Source of the DNA: Pseudomonas chlororaphis subsp. piscium | Lineage (GTDB): Bacteria; Pseudomonadota; Gammaproteobacteria; Pseudomonadales; Pseudomonadaceae | Direction of reading: 5' to 3' | Assembly (NCBI RefSeq): GCF_003850345.1 | Contig: NZ_CP027707.1 | Coordinates: 1,488,001-1,552,000, forward strand | DNA: 64,000 nt | Shown: positions 1 through 9,480 of the stretch, piece by piece | Layout: each line of letters opens with the position of its first letter | Numbering within the stretch: the stretch's first letter is position 1 | Program-made: the position numbers and the translations under genes | Notes under the pieces: generated by a model | Told to the model about the DNA's origin: nothing | The model's input: the letters and a program-made list of their open reading frames with translations, nothing else | Database searches by the model: none

Positions 1-894
1 ATCGCCAGCGGCGAGATGGAGCTGGCCATCGCTGGCGGCGTCGAGTCGATGTCCCGCGCGCCCTTTGTCATGGGCAAGGCCGACACCGCCTTTTCGCGCA
101 ACATGAAGCTGGAAGACACCACCATCGGCTGGCGTTTCATCAACCCGCTGATGAAGGCCCAGTACGGCGTGGATGCCATGCCGCAAACCGCCGACAACGT
201 CGCCGATGACTATCAGGTGTCGCGCGCCGACCAGGACGCGTTCGCCCTGCGCAGCCAGCAGCGTACCGCCGCGGCGCAGGCCGCCGGGTTCTTCGCCGAG
301 GAAATCGTCCCGGTGCGTATCGTCCACAAGAAGGGCGAGACCGTTGTAGAACAGGACGAACATCCGCGGGCCGATACCTCGCTGGAAACCCTGAGCAAAC
401 TCAAGCCGGTCAACGGCCCGGACAAGACCGTCACCGCCGGCAACGCCTCGGGTGTCAACGATGGGGCGGCGGCGCTGATCCTGGCGTCGGCCGAGGCGGT
501 GAAAAAGCACGGTCTGACTGCCCGTGCCCGAGTGCTGGGCATGGCCAGCGCCGGCGTCGCGCCACGGGTGATGGGCATCGGCCCGGTGCCGGCGGTGCGC
601 AAGTTGACCGAACGCCTGGGCGTGGCGGTCAGCGATTTTGATGTGATCGAACTCAACGAAGCCTTCGCTAGCCAGGGCCTGGCGGTGTTGCGCGAACTGG
701 GACTGGCGGACGACGCGCCACAGGTCAACCCCAACGGCGGTGCCATCGCCCTTGGCCACCCACTGGGCATGAGCGGCGCGCGCCTGGTATTGACCGCGCT
801 GCACCACCTGGAAAAAACCGGTGGCAAGAAAGGCCTGGCGACCATGTGTGTGGGTGTCGGCCAGGGCCTGGCATTGGCCATTGAGCGCGTCTGA
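1..894 (+). CDS. pcaF: 3-oxoadipyl-CoA thiolase (beta-ketoadipyl-CoA thiolase), 5' partial
   Basis: Thiolase that cleaves 3-oxoadipyl-CoA to succinyl-CoA and acetyl-CoA, the last step of the beta-ketoadipate pathway. The reading frame is open from base 1, so the start and the N-terminal acyl-accepting Cys lie outside the window; 297 residues remain of a family that is about 400 long. The thiolase C-terminal motifs are present: NEAFA, the [10 protein letters not shown] block carrying the catalytic His, and CVGVGQG with the second catalytic Cys. It is followed 29 bases later by pcaH, which supports the pathway assignment over a general acetyl-CoA acetyltransferase. Family membership is near certain; substrate is inferred from context. 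Confidence 0.93.
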   Translation: MASGEMELAIAGGVESMSRAPFVMGKADTAFSRNMKLEDTTIGWRFINPLMKAQYGVDAMPQTADNVADDYQVSRADQDAFALRSQQRTAAAQAAGFFAEEIVPVRIVHKKGETVVEQDEHPRADTSLETLSKLKPVNGPDKTVTAGNASGVNDGAAALILASAEAVKKHGLTARARVLGMASAGVAPRVMGIGPVPAVRKLTERLGVAVSDFDVIELNEAFASQGLAVLRELGLADDAPQVNPNGGAIALGHPLGMSGARLVLTALHHLEKTGGKKGLATMCVGVGQGLALAIERV

Positions 895-923
895 CGCGCT
901 TCTTACAAGAACGAGGATCGAGC

Positions 924-1628
924 ATGACCGACAAGCCCGGTTACCGGCGCCCGCAACCAGGTACTCAGCCTGAGTACCTGCACCCGGCCTACAAATCCAC
1001 CAACACCCGCTCGCCGTCCAAGCCGCTGGTGTTCCTGCCCCATTCGCTGTCGGAAATCACCGGCCCGACCATCGGCGCCGATTACCTGCAGGACAAGGAT
1101 AACGACCTGACCGCCCAGCATGCCGGCGAGCCCCAGGGCGAACGCATCATCATCCACGGCCGGGTGCTGGACGAGAACGGCCTGCCGGTGCCGGGGATCC
1201 TGGTGGAGATCTGGCAGGCCAACGCCGCCGGTCGCTACAACCACGACCGTGACCTGCACGATGCGCCGCTGGACCCGAACTTCACCGGCACCGGGCGCAC
1301 TGTCACCGACGCCGATGGCTGGTACCAGTTCCAGACCATCAAGCCCGGCGCCTATCCCTGGGGTAACCACCACAACGCCTGGCGTCCGGCGCATATCCAC
1401 TTCTCGCTGTTCGGGCCGAGCATCCTCACGCGCCTGGTGACCCAGATGTATTTCCCCGGCGACCCGCTGCTGGCCTATGACCCGATCTACAACTGCGTGC
1501 CGGACACCAGCGCCAAGGAACGCCTGATCGCCAGCTTCGACCTGGAGAAAACCATTCCGTCCTACGCCCTCGGCTACCGTTGGGACATCGTCTTGCGCGG
1601 CCGCGATGCCACGCCGATGGAGAAATAA
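924..1628 (+). CDS. pcaH: protocatechuate 3,4-dioxygenase beta subunit
   Basis: Iron-bearing subunit of the intradiol dioxygenase that opens protocatechuate to 3-carboxy-cis,cis-muconate in the cytoplasm. The 234-residue protein has the family's N-terminal extension, the GRYNHDRD segment with one ligand Tyr, and the AYPWGN...RPAHIHFS segment that supplies the second Tyr and both His iron ligands. A GAGGA Shine-Dalgarno sequence lies just upstream of the ATG. The stop codon is one base from the pcaG start, so the two subunits are translationally coupled. Length and motifs match the family fully. Confidence 0.97.
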   Translation: MTDKPGYRRPQPGTQPEYLHPAYKSTNTRSPSKPLVFLPHSLSEITGPTIGADYLQDKDNDLTAQHAGEPQGERIIIHGRVLDENGLPVPGILVEIWQANAAGRYNHDRDLHDAPLDPNFTGTGRTVTDADGWYQFQTIKPGAYPWGNHHNAWRPAHIHFSLFGPSILTRLVTQMYFPGDPLLAYDPIYNCVPDTSAKERLIASFDLEKTIPSYALGYRWDIVLRGRDATPMEK

Positions 1629-1629
1629 G

Positions 1630-2196
1630 ATGACGCTGACTGCGACCACGTCCCACACCGTCGGCCCCTACTACCACATCGGCCTGACCTGGCTGAACCG
1701 CGAAGACCTGACCCAGGCCGAGACCCTCGGCGAGCGGGTGGCGATCAGCGGCCAGGTGGTGGATGGCAACGGCGATTTCGTCAACGACGCCATGCTGGAA
1801 ATCTGGCAGGCCAACGCGGTCGGCAAGTACGACCACCCGGAAGACGATCAGGACAAGGCCCTGGACCCGAACTTCCAGGGCTTCGGCCGGGTGCCGGTGG
1901 ATGGGGAAGGGCGTTTCCGCTTCACCACCATCAAGCCGGGCACCGTGCCTGGCCTGCAGGGTTCGACCCAGGCGTCGCACCTGGTGGTACTGGTGTTTGC
2001 CCGGGGGCTGGTCAAGCACTTGCTGACTCGCATCTACTTCGACGGCGAACCGGCCAACGCGACCGATCCGCTGCTGGCCTGCGTACCCGAGGAGCGTCGC
2101 GCCACCTTGCTGGCCAAGGCCGATGCCGCGGGCCACTACCAGTGGAACGTGATCCTGCAGGGGACCGACGCGGAAACGGTGTTCTTCGATTATTGA
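1630..2196 (+). CDS. pcaG: protocatechuate 3,4-dioxygenase alpha subunit
   Basis: Alpha subunit of the same dioxygenase, 188 residues. It shares the dioxygenase fold with PcaH (EIWQANAVGKYDHP, DPNFQGFGR and TIKPG blocks) but lacks the His-x-His iron pair, having ASHLVVLVF there, as expected for the non-metal-binding subunit that completes the active site. The ATG at 1630 is chosen over an in-frame upstream codon because it gives the conserved N-terminus MTLTATTSHTVGPYY and sits directly after the pcaH stop. Downstream is a GC-rich imperfect hairpin before pcaT. Confidence 0.96.
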   Translation: MTLTATTSHTVGPYYHIGLTWLNREDLTQAETLGERVAISGQVVDGNGDFVNDAMLEIWQANAVGKYDHPEDDQDKALDPNFQGFGRVPVDGEGRFRFTTIKPGTVPGLQGSTQASHLVVLVFARGLVKHLLTRIYFDGEPANATDPLLACVPEERRATLLAKADAAGHYQWNVILQGTDAETVFFDY

Positions 2197-2204
2197 GTGT
2201 GCCC

Positions 2205-2251
2205 GGGGGAGCGGGCTGGTTCGCGATAAGGCTGAACCGGCCGCTCCCCCC
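2205..2251. repeat. GC-rich imperfect inverted repeat between pcaG and pcaT
   Basis: GGGGGAGCGGGCTGGTTCG pairs imperfectly with GAACCGGCCGCTCCCCC across a short loop. It resembles half of a Pseudomonas REP element and could reduce transcription between pcaG and pcaT or protect the upstream mRNA. There is no run of T after it, so it is not a clear intrinsic terminator. Confidence 0.5.
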
Positions 2252-2323
2252 AAGGTCGTCTTGCGGAGCGGGACTGTTACAAAGTATGTCTAGACTCACC
2301 ACGTCCCCAAAGAGTGAAAAGCC

Positions 2324-3619
2324 ATGACAACGTTAACCAGTCACTATACGACCGAGGAACGCAGCAAGAGGATCTTCGCGATCGTCGGCGCCTCCTCCGG
2401 TAACCTGGTCGAATGGTTCGACTTCTACGTCTACGCCTTCTGCGCGATCTATTTCGCCCCGGCGTTTTTCCCCTCCGACGACCCCACGGTGCAACTGCTC
2501 AATACCGCCGGCGTGTTCGCCGCCGGGTTCCTGATGCGTCCTATCGGCGGCTGGCTGTTCGGCCGGGTGGCCGACAAGCACGGGCGCAAGAATTCCATGA
2601 TGATCTCGGTGCTGATGATGTGCGCAGGCTCCTTGGTCATCGCCTTCCTGCCGACCTACGCCAGCATCGGTGCCTGGGCACCGGCACTGCTGCTGATGGC
2701 GCGGCTGTTCCAGGGCCTGTCGGTGGGTGGGGAATACGGCACCACCGCCACCTACATGAGCGAAGTCGCGCTCAAGGGCCAGCGCGGGTTCTTCGCGTCC
2801 TTCCAGTACGTGACCCTGATCGGCGGGCAACTGCTGGCGGTACTGGTGGTGGTGATCCTGCAACAGTTTCTCGACGAAGCGGAGCTCAAGGCCTGGGGCT
2901 GGCGGATTCCGTTCGTGATCGGCGCCATCGCCGCCCTGATCTCCCTGCTGCTGCGGCGCTCGCTGAAAGAAACCACCAGCAAGGAAATGCGTGAAGACAA
3001 GGACGCCGGCAGCGTTGCCGCGCTGTTCAAGCATCACTCCAAGGCCTTTGTCACCGTGCTCGGCTACACCGCTGGTGGCTCGCTGATTTTCTACACCTTC
3101 ACCACCTATATGCAGAAGTACCTGGTGAACACCGCCGGCATGCACGCCAAGACCGCCAGCTACATCATGACCGGCGCGCTGTTCCTTTATATGTGCATGC
3201 AGCCGCTGTTCGGCATGCTGGCGGACAAGATCGGCCGGCGTAACTCGATGCTCTGGTTCGGCGCGCTGGGCACGCTGTGCACCGTGCCTATCCTGCTGAC
3301 CCTGAAAACCATCAGCAGCCCGTTCCTGGCCTTTGTGCTGATCACCCTGGCCCTGGCGATCGTCAGTTTCTACACCTCCATCAGTGGCCTGGTAAAAGCC
3401 GAGATGTTCCCGCCGCAAGTGCGGGCGCTGGGGGTAGGCCTGGCTTATGCGGTGGCCAACGCGCTGTTCGGCGGTTCGGCGGAATACGTGGCCCTGGGCC
3501 TGAAATCCCTGGGCATGGAAAACACCTTCTACTGGTACGTGACGGCGATGATGGCGATTGCCTTCCTGTTCAGCCTGCGTCTGCCTAAACAGGCGGCGTA
3601 CCTGCACCACGATCTTTGA
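2324..3619 (+). CDS. pcaT: MFS dicarboxylate/aromatic acid:H+ symporter (PcaT-like)
   Basis: Inner-membrane symporter of the metabolite:H+ symporter family, 431 residues with about 12 hydrophobic segments. It carries the family features [14 protein letters not shown] in helix 1, the loop 2-3 motif [14 protein letters not shown] and a second copy ADKIGRRNS after helix 8. In P. putida the gene at this place between pcaF and pcaB is pcaT, proposed to import beta-ketoadipate; here pcaHG lies between pcaF and pcaT. Position in the operon supports a pca role, but substrate cannot be read from the sequence and alpha-ketoglutarate-type permeases look similar. Confidence 0.88.
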   Translation: MTTLTSHYTTEERSKRIFAIVGASSGNLVEWFDFYVYAFCAIYFAPAFFPSDDPTVQLLNTAGVFAAGFLMRPIGGWLFGRVADKHGRKNSMMISVLMMCAGSLVIAFLPTYASIGAWAPALLLMARLFQGLSVGGEYGTTATYMSEVALKGQRGFFASFQYVTLIGGQLLAVLVVVILQQFLDEAELKAWGWRIPFVIGAIAALISLLLRRSLKETTSKEMREDKDAGSVAALFKHHSKAFVTVLGYTAGGSLIFYTFTTYMQKYLVNTAGMHAKTASYIMTGALFLYMCMQPLFGMLADKIGRRNSMLWFGALGTLCTVPILLTLKTISSPFLAFVLITLALAIVSFYTSISGLVKAEMFPPQVRALGVGLAYAVANALFGGSAEYVALGLKSLGMENTFYWYVTAMMAIAFLFSLRLPKQAAYLHHDL

Positions 3620-3666
3620 CCTGTCCGCGTGCGTCCGTCGCGGACGCACGCCCCAAAGGATTGTTT

Positions 3667-5031
3667 ATGAGTACACCGGCGAGCAACCAACTGTTCGATG
3701 CCTACTTCACCACCCGCGATATGCGCGCGGTGTTCTGCGACCAGGGGCGGGTCCAGGCCATGCTCGACTTCGAGGCCGCGCTGGCCCGGGCCGAGGCTCG
3801 GGTTGGGGTGATACCGGCCGAGGCGGTGGCGCCGATCGAGGCGGCTTGCCGGGCCGGACTCTATGATTTTTCTGCCCTTGGCCAGGCTATCGCCACAGCG
3901 GGCAACTCGGCGATTCCGCTGGTCAAGGCCCTGGGCAAACAGATCGCCAAGAGCGATGCCAGCGCCGAGCGTCATGTGCACCTGGGCGCCACCAGCCAGG
4001 ATGTGATGGACAGTGGGCTGGTCCTGCAACTGCGGCATGCACTGAACCTGATCGACAACGACCTGGCGCGTCTCGGCGGCATCCTGGCCGCGCAGGCCCA
4101 GCGTTATGCCGCCACCCCGATGGCCGGCCGCACCTGGCTGCAACACGCCACGCCAGTCACCCTTGGCATGAAGATCGCTGGCTGGCTGGGGGCGCTGACC
4201 CGCAGCCGCGAGCGTCTGGCGCAGCTCAAGCCGCGCTTGCTGGTGCTGCAGTTCGGCGGTGCCTCCGGCACCCTCGCGGCCCTGGGCGAGCAGGCACTGC
4301 CCATTGCCCAGGCCCTGGCCGAGGAGCTGCAACTGAGCTTGCCGGAACAGCCCTGGCACACCCAGCGCGACCGACTGGTGGAGTTCGCTTCGGTGCTCGG
4401 CCTGATCGCCGGCAGCCTCGGCAAGCTCGGCCGTGACATCAGCCTGCTGATGCAGACCGAGGCGGCGGAAGTCTTCGAACCGTCGGCGCCGGGCAAGGGC
4501 GGCTCCTCGACCATGCCGCACAAGCGCAACCCGGTGGGCGCGGCGGTGTTGATCGGCGCGGCGACCCGGGTTCCCGGGCTGCTGGCGACTATGTTCAGCG
4601 CCATGCCCCAGGAGCACGAACGCAGCTTGGGCCTGTGGCACGCCGAATGGGAAACCCTGCCGGAGATCTGCTGCCTGGTGTCCGGTGCCTTGCAACAGGC
4701 GCTGCTGGTGGCCGATGGGCTGGAAGTCGACGCCGCGCGGATGGCCAGGAACCTCGACCTGACCCAGGGGCTGGTGCTGGCGGAAGCCGTGAGCATCGCC
4801 CTGGCCCAGCGCCTGGGCCGCGAGACCGCGCACCATCTGCTGGAGCAATGCTGCAAGCGCGCGGTGGCCGAACAGCGGCATCTGCGCGCGGTGCTGGGGG
4901 ATGAGCCGCAAGTGACCGCCGAGCTGTCGGCGGAAGAACTGGATCGCCTGCTGGACCCGGCGCATTACCTCGGCCAGGCGCAAGCCTGGGTCGAGCGCGC
5001 CGTGGCCGAACATTTTGCCTTGAACGCCTGA
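3667..5031 (+). CDS. pcaB: 3-carboxy-cis,cis-muconate cycloisomerase
   Basis: Converts 3-carboxy-cis,cis-muconate, the product of PcaHG, to 4-carboxymuconolactone. The 454-residue protein belongs to the fumarase/aspartase superfamily: it has HLGATSQDVMDSGL near residue 100 and the signature GSSTMPHKRNP near residue 280. The ATG at 3667 gives the usual N-terminus (MSTPASNQLFDAYF) and is preceded by an AAAGGA sequence; an in-frame start 51 bases upstream adds a non-conserved tail. It is 11 bases from pcaD in the same operon. Confidence 0.96.
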   Translation: MSTPASNQLFDAYFTTRDMRAVFCDQGRVQAMLDFEAALARAEARVGVIPAEAVAPIEAACRAGLYDFSALGQAIATAGNSAIPLVKALGKQIAKSDASAERHVHLGATSQDVMDSGLVLQLRHALNLIDNDLARLGGILAAQAQRYAATPMAGRTWLQHATPVTLGMKIAGWLGALTRSRERLAQLKPRLLVLQFGGASGTLAALGEQALPIAQALAEELQLSLPEQPWHTQRDRLVEFASVLGLIAGSLGKLGRDISLLMQTEAAEVFEPSAPGKGGSSTMPHKRNPVGAAVLIGAATRVPGLLATMFSAMPQEHERSLGLWHAEWETLPEICCLVSGALQQALLVADGLEVDAARMARNLDLTQGLVLAEAVSIALAQRLGRETAHHLLEQCCKRAVAEQRHLRAVLGDEPQVTAELSAEELDRLLDPAHYLGQAQAWVERAVAEHFALNA

Positions 5032-5042
5032 AGGAGACTGCC

Positions 5043-5843
5043 GTGGGATTCGTACAACTCGCCGATGGCGAACTGCATTACCAACTGGATGGCCCGGCCG
5101 ATGCGCCGGTGCTGGTCCTGTCCAATTCCCTGGGTACCGACCTGCACATGTGGGACATCCAGATTCCGGCCTTTACCAAGCACTTCCGGGTACTGCGTTT
5201 CGACACCCGTGGCCACGGCAAGTCCCTGGTCACCGAAGGGCCCTACAGCATCGAGCAGTTGGGCCGTGACGTGCTGGCGCTGCTGGACGCGCTGCATATC
5301 CAGCGCGCGCATTTCTGCGGCCTGTCCATGGGCGGGCTGATTGGCCAGTGGCTGGGCATCAATGCCGGCGAGCGCCTGCACAAGCTGGTGGTGTGCAACA
5401 CCGCGGCGAAGATCGGCGAGCTGTCGGTATGGAACCCGCGCATCGAGACTGTGCTGCGCGACGGCCAGGCGGCCATGGTCGCATTGCGCGATGCCTCGAT
5501 CGCCCGCTGGTTCACTCCGGATTTCGCCGCGGCGCACCCGGATCAGGCCAAGCTGATCACCGACATGCTGGCGGCCACCTCGCCCCAGGGTTATGCCGCC
5601 AACTGCGCGGCGGTGCGCGATGCGGATTTCCGCGATCAACTGTCGGCGATCGAAGCGCCGACCCTGGTGGTGTCCGGCACCGAAGATGCGGTCACGCCGC
5701 CATCCGGTGGGCATTTCATTCAGGAGCGCGTGCGCGGCGCCGAATATGCCGAGTTCCATGCGGCGCACCTGTCCAACGTCCAGGCCGGTGCTGCGTTCAG
5801 CGAGCGAGTCGTGGCATTTCTGCTGGCTGACCAGAACATTTGA
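5043..5843 (+). CDS. pcaD: 3-oxoadipate enol-lactonase
   Basis: Hydrolyses 3-oxoadipate enol-lactone to 3-oxoadipate. The 266-residue alpha/beta hydrolase has a recognisable triad: the nucleophile in GLSMGG (Ser95), Asp216 in SGTEDAV and His243 in AAHLSNV. It begins with GTG, with a GGAG sequence seven to eight bases upstream. It overlaps no gene but is closely spaced between pcaB and pcaC. It is a separate PcaD, not the fused PcaL found in some actinobacteria. Confidence 0.95.
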   Translation: MGFVQLADGELHYQLDGPADAPVLVLSNSLGTDLHMWDIQIPAFTKHFRVLRFDTRGHGKSLVTEGPYSIEQLGRDVLALLDALHIQRAHFCGLSMGGLIGQWLGINAGERLHKLVVCNTAAKIGELSVWNPRIETVLRDGQAAMVALRDASIARWFTPDFAAAHPDQAKLITDMLAATSPQGYAANCAAVRDADFRDQLSAIEAPTLVVSGTEDAVTPPSGGHFIQERVRGAEYAEFHAAHLSNVQAGAAFSERVVAFLLADQNI

Positions 5844-5853
5844 GGAAGCCCCG

Positions 5854-6246
5854 ATGGACGAGAAACAACGTTACGCCGAAGGCATGCAAGTACGTCGCGC
5901 GGTGCTGGGCGACGCCCATGTCGATCGCAGCCTGAATACCCTGACCGAGTTCAACTCGGAGTTCCAGGAAATGATCACCCGGCACGCCTGGGGCGATATC
6001 TGGACCCGTCCGGGCCTGCCACGCCACACCCGCAGCCTGATCACCATCGCCATGCTGATCGGCATGAACCGCAACGAAGAGCTCAAGCTGCACCTGCGTG
6101 CCGCCGCCAACAACGGCGTGAGCCGCGCCGAGATCAAGGAAGTGATCATGCAGAGCGCGATCTACTGCGGCATTCCGGCGGCCAACGCGACCTTCCACCT
6201 GGCCGAGTCGGTGTGGGACGAGCTGGGCGTCGAATCCCGCGGCTGA
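5854..6246 (+). CDS. pcaC: 4-carboxymuconolactone decarboxylase
   Basis: Decarboxylates 4-carboxymuconolactone to the enol-lactone used by PcaD. The 130-residue protein is a single carboxymuconolactone-decarboxylase domain with the TRPGLPRHTRSLITIAM and NEELKLHLRAAANNG blocks typical of true PcaC; it lacks the CxxC of AhpD-like relatives. ATG at 5854 follows GAGGAAG. It is the last gene of the pca run, ten bases after pcaD, and is followed by a REP pair. Confidence 0.97.
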   Translation: MDEKQRYAEGMQVRRAVLGDAHVDRSLNTLTEFNSEFQEMITRHAWGDIWTRPGLPRHTRSLITIAMLIGMNRNEELKLHLRAAANNGVSRAEIKEVIMQSAIYCGIPAANATFHLAESVWDELGVESRG

Positions 6247-6290
6247 TACCCACGACCTGTAAAGAAACTCGGCGCCGCTGCGTTTTCCCT

Positions 6291-6390
6291 GCAGGAGCGA
6301 GCTTGCTCGCGATGAACCTGAGAGCGCCGCGTTTGGCCCGTCAGTACGTGCCATCGTTGACGATCATCGCGAGCAAGCTTCGCTCCTACC
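6291..6390. repeat. paired REP element (BIME-like)
   Basis: Two inverted units, GCAGGAGCGAGCTTGCTCGC and its near complement ending GAGCAAGCTTCGCTCCTACC, flank a spacer of about 50 bases. This is the common Pseudomonas REP type, located between convergent pcaC and the porin gene. The same unit recurs elsewhere in the window in convergent or downstream gaps. Confidence 0.88.
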
Positions 6391-6391
6391 A

Positions 6392-6427
6392 AAAACAAGG
6401 CCAGTCCCGGGGAATGGGGCTGGCCTT
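6392..6427 (-). terminator. intrinsic terminator of the porin gene
   Basis: AAGGCCAGTCCC and GGGGCTGGCCTT form a 12-bp stem with one wobble and a 7-base loop. On the minus strand it is followed by GTTTTT, 27 bases after the porin stop, so it reads as the porin terminator. Confidence 0.82.
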
Positions 6428-6454
6428 GGTTCTGGCTATGCCGATCGAGTGTGC

Positions 6455-7720
6455 TTACAGCAGGCTGATCGGGTAGCTGATGATCAGGCGGTTCTCGTCG
6501 AACTCGTTGGTACTGAAGTCGCGGCGCATGGTCGAGTTGCGCCATTTGACGTTGAGGTTCTTCAGCGTGCCGCTTTGCACGGTGTAGGCCAGCTCGGTCT
6601 CGCGCCCCCATTCCTTGCCGTCGGTGATGGTGCCGGTGTGCACGTTGCTGCCCTTGATGTAGCGGTTCATCAGGGTCAGGCCGGGTACACCGACAGCGAC
6701 GAAGTTGTAGTCGTGACGCAGTTGCCAGGATCTTTCCTGGGCGTTGTCGTAGCTGGCGTTGTAGCTGTCGTTGGCCAGGGTGCCACCGCTGGTGCCGTTG
6801 ACGCGCATCCAGGCATTGTCGCCGGTGAGTTTCTGCAGGCCGACGTAGAAGGTGTGGCCGCCGTACTTGGCCGAGAACAGGCCCGACCAGGTCTTGTTGT
6901 CCAGGTCGCCGGCGCGGGCGCTGCCATCCTCCTTGCCGTAGAAGAAGCCGATATTGGCGCCCAGGGTCCAGTCGCCCAGCGGCTGGCTGTGGATCAGGTT
7001 GAGGTATTGCTGGCTGTAGATGTCCTTGAGCTGGGCGTTCCACACGCCGACCTGGGTGCGCTTGTCGTTGAAGCTGTATTCGCCGCCCTGGAAGTTGAAA
7101 CGGTCGGAGGTGAAGGCCGCTTTGCCAGTCATCGACATGTCGCTCATGCTGCTGTCGTCACGCGGGCTGTTGGCGCGGAACTGGCCGCCGTAGAGCGTCA
7201 GGCCGTCAATTTCCTTCGAGGTGATCTGGCCGCCGCGGAAGGTCTGGGGCAGGGAGCGACCGTCGTCCGAGCGCAGGATCGGCAGCACCGGCATCCATTC
7301 GCCGACCTTGACTTCGGTCTGCGACAGGCGCGCCTTGAACGCCACGCCCGTGCGGCCGAAGTGGTCGGCCGGACGCCCGTCGTGATCCAGGGGCAGCAGT
7401 TGGGTGCCGCCGGTGCCCTTGCCGCCATCGAGCTTCAGCGAGTACAGCCCCAGCACGTCCATGCCGAACCCGACGGTGCCCTGGGTGAAGCCGGACTTGG
7501 CGTCGAGGATGAAACTCTGGGTCCATTCCTCAGCCTTGCCCTGGGCTTTGCCCGGGTTGGTGAAGTTGCGGTTGATGTAGAAGTTGCGCAGGTTCAGGTT
7601 GACCTTGGCGTCTTCGAGAAAGCCGGACTCCGCGGCCATGACCGGTAGGGTCGTGCCGGCAACGCTGACGGCCAGCAGGCCAGGCAGCAGGGAGTAGGGA
7701 GTGCGAATGGATGGCTTCAT
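6455..7720 (-). CDS. OprD-family outer-membrane porin (BenF-like)
   Basis: Substrate-specific outer-membrane channel of the OprD family, 421 residues, usual length. A signal peptide of about 29 residues ends at TTLPVMA; the mature part begins with AESGFLEDAKVNLNLRNFY, which is typical of the family, and continues as alternating beta-strands. It converges on the pca operon. The P. putida homologue at the same place is annotated BenF-like, so uptake of an aromatic acid is a reasonable inference, but the pore residues do not allow substrate calling by eye. The gene has its own terminator; I see no clear regulator site upstream. Confidence 0.9.
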   Translation of the reverse strand: MKPSIRTPYSLLPGLLAVSVAGTTLPVMAAESGFLEDAKVNLNLRNFYINRNFTNPGKAQGKAEEWTQSFILDAKSGFTQGTVGFGMDVLGLYSLKLDGGKGTGGTQLLPLDHDGRPADHFGRTGVAFKARLSQTEVKVGEWMPVLPILRSDDGRSLPQTFRGGQITSKEIDGLTLYGGQFRANSPRDDSSMSDMSMTGKAAFTSDRFNFQGGEYSFNDKRTQVGVWNAQLKDIYSQQYLNLIHSQPLGDWTLGANIGFFYGKEDGSARAGDLDNKTWSGLFSAKYGGHTFYVGLQKLTGDNAWMRVNGTSGGTLANDSYNASYDNAQERSWQLRHDYNFVAVGVPGLTLMNRYIKGSNVHTGTITDGKEWGRETELAYTVQSGTLKNLNVKWRNSTMRRDFSTNEFDENRLIISYPISLL

Positions 7721-7975
7721 GGATCGGGCTCTCTAATTGTTAGGGGTGAGGCAGGGCGCTGCGGCAACGTCAGGTTGCAGACAAGGTTGAAACCGGGAGG
7801 GTGGATGGAGCGGAATCAGCCGGAGCGGGCAGGGCGCGGGGTCATGATGACGAACCTGTTGTTATTGGTTTTTGTAGGTGCGGGGAATGGTGCGTTGGAT
7901 CAACGGCCCTGTTCAATTGGCCTTGGCGGGTTTTGGGCGATTAACGAACACAAGTGACGGCCGTTTTCGGCCCAT
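7721..7975. other. intergenic region upstream of the porin gene
   Basis: About 255 bases with no supported gene. It must contain the porin promoter on the minus strand; no convincing operator stands out. Confidence 0.6.
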
Positions 7976-8005
7976 AAAAAAGCCCACCGAAAGGTGGGCT
8001 TTTTT
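7976..8005. terminator. intrinsic terminator of the ttgABC operon
   Basis: AGCCCACC-GAAA-GGTGGGCT stem with a GAAA tetraloop, flanked by A6 on one side and T6 on the other. It lies 15 bases after the ttgC stop on the minus strand and would work in both directions. Confidence 0.93.
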
Positions 8006-8019
8006 CAAGCGTCATGCAC

Positions 8020-9480
8020 TCAGAACAGCTTCAGTGGCGGTGCCTCTTTGCTCACTTCCGCTTTCTGCGAACCTTGCTCGTTCCAACCGCCACCCAGGGC
8101 CTTGTACAGGTTGACCTCGCTGGTCAGCTGCGCAAGCCGGTCGGTGATCAACGCTTGCTGTGCGCTGAACAGCGAGCGCTGGGCGTCGAGGAAGGTCAGG
8201 TTGCTGTCGACACCGATGCGGTAGCGACGCTCGGCCAGACGGTAGTAGTCCTGGTTGGCGTTGACGAAGTCACGCTGGGCCTGCAACTGCTGGTTGTAGG
8301 TCTGACGTGCGGCCAGGCCATCGGAGACTTCCTGGAAGGCGGTCTGGATGGACTTCTCGTACTGCGCCACGTTGATGTCTTTCTGGATTTTCGAGTAATC
8401 CAGGCTGGCGCGCAGGCTGCCGGCGTTGAAGATCGGGATATTGATCTGTGGTGCGAACGACCAGGTGCCCGAGCCGCCCTTGAACAGGCCGCCCATGTCC
8501 GGGCTCAAGGTCCCGGCATTGGCCGTCAGGCTGATGCTCGGGAAGAACGCCGCGCGTGCCGCGCCAATACTGGCGTTGGCGGCTTTCAGGTTGTGCTCGG
8601 CGGCGAGGATGTCCGGACGACGTTGCAGCAGTTCCGACGGCAGGCCGGCCGGCAACTCGCTGAGCAGGTCGGCCGACAACGGCTGCGCGCTCGGCAGGTT
8701 GGCCGGGATCGAGGTACCCAGCAGCAGGGTCAGGCTGTTTTCGTCCTGGGCCACCTGGCGGGTATAACGCGCCAGTTGCACCCGGGCGTTCTCCACCGAG
8801 GTCCGCGCCTGGCTCAGGTCCAGGGCCGAGGCCACGCCGACTTCGTTGCTGCGCGAGGTGAGGCGGTAACTCTCCTCGTAGGCCGCCAGGGTGTCCTGGG
8901 TCAGCTTCAGCAGTTCCTTGTCGGCCTGCCAGGTCAGGTAGGCGTTGGCCACGCTGGCCACCAGGCTGATCTGCGTACTGCGCCGGGCTTCTTCGCTGGA
9001 GAAGTAGGTCTGCAAGGCCTGCTCGCTCAAGCTGCGAACGCGACCGAACAGGTCCAGCTCATAAGCGCTGACACCCAGGGTGGCCGAGTACTGGCTGGAG
9101 ATGGCCGCTTCACCGGTCTGCGACATCCGTGCCGGGGTACGTTGACGGCTGCCGCTGCCGGTGGCCGAAATCGCCGGGAACAGGTCCGCGCGCTGGATCT
9201 GGTACTGCGCGGCGTAGGCGTCGATGTTCAGCGCCGCGACCCGCAGGTCGCGGTTGTTCACCAGCGCGGTCTGGATCAGCTGCTGCAGGGCAGGGTCATG
9301 GAAGAACTGCCGCCAGCCCTGTTCGGCGGCTGCCTGGTTGGCAGCCTCCGCAGGCGAATAGGCCGGCCCTTGCGGGTATTGCGCCGCGACCGGCGCTTGC
9401 GGCTGCTGATAATCCGGTATCAGCGAGCAACCACTCAGCACGGTGGCGGTGATTGCGAGGGAGAGTAGCGACTTGCTCAT
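8020..9480 (-). CDS. ttgC: outer-membrane channel of the TtgABC/EmhABC RND efflux pump
   Basis: OprM/TolC-type outer-membrane lipoprotein, 486 residues, that completes the tripartite pump. The N-terminus is a lipoprotein signal with lipobox [12 protein letters not shown] (Cys about residue 18), followed by the two outer-membrane-efflux repeats; [11 protein letters not shown] and the SLFSAQQ region are typical. It overlaps the end of ttgB by four bases, so all three pump genes are coupled. In the P. fluorescens literature the same gene is called emhC. Substrates in relatives include antibiotics, toluene and polycyclic aromatics. Confidence 0.94.
   Translation of the reverse strand: MSKSLLSLAITATVLSGCSLIPDYQQPQAPVAAQYPQGPAYSPAEAANQAAAEQGWRQFFHDPALQQLIQTALVNNRDLRVAALNIDAYAAQYQIQRADLFPAISATGSGSRQRTPARMSQTGEAAISSQYSATLGVSAYELDLFGRVRSLSEQALQTYFSSEEARRSTQISLVASVANAYLTWQADKELLKLTQDTLAAYEESYRLTSRSNEVGVASALDLSQARTSVENARVQLARYTRQVAQDENSLTLLLGTSIPANLPSAQPLSADLLSELPAGLPSELLQRRPDILAAEHNLKAANASIGAARAAFFPSISLTANAGTLSPDMGGLFKGGSGTWSFAPQINIPIFNAGSLRASLDYSKIQKDINVAQYEKSIQTAFQEVSDGLAARQTYNQQLQAQRDFVNANQDYYRLAERRYRIGVDSNLTFLDAQRSLFSAQQALITDRLAQLTSEVNLYKALGGGWNEQGSQKAEVSKEAPPLKLF

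Noticed and set aside
2333..3649. 438-codon minus-strand frame opposite pcaT
   Set aside because: Shadow of a clear MFS gene; composition is His, Gln and Arg rich.
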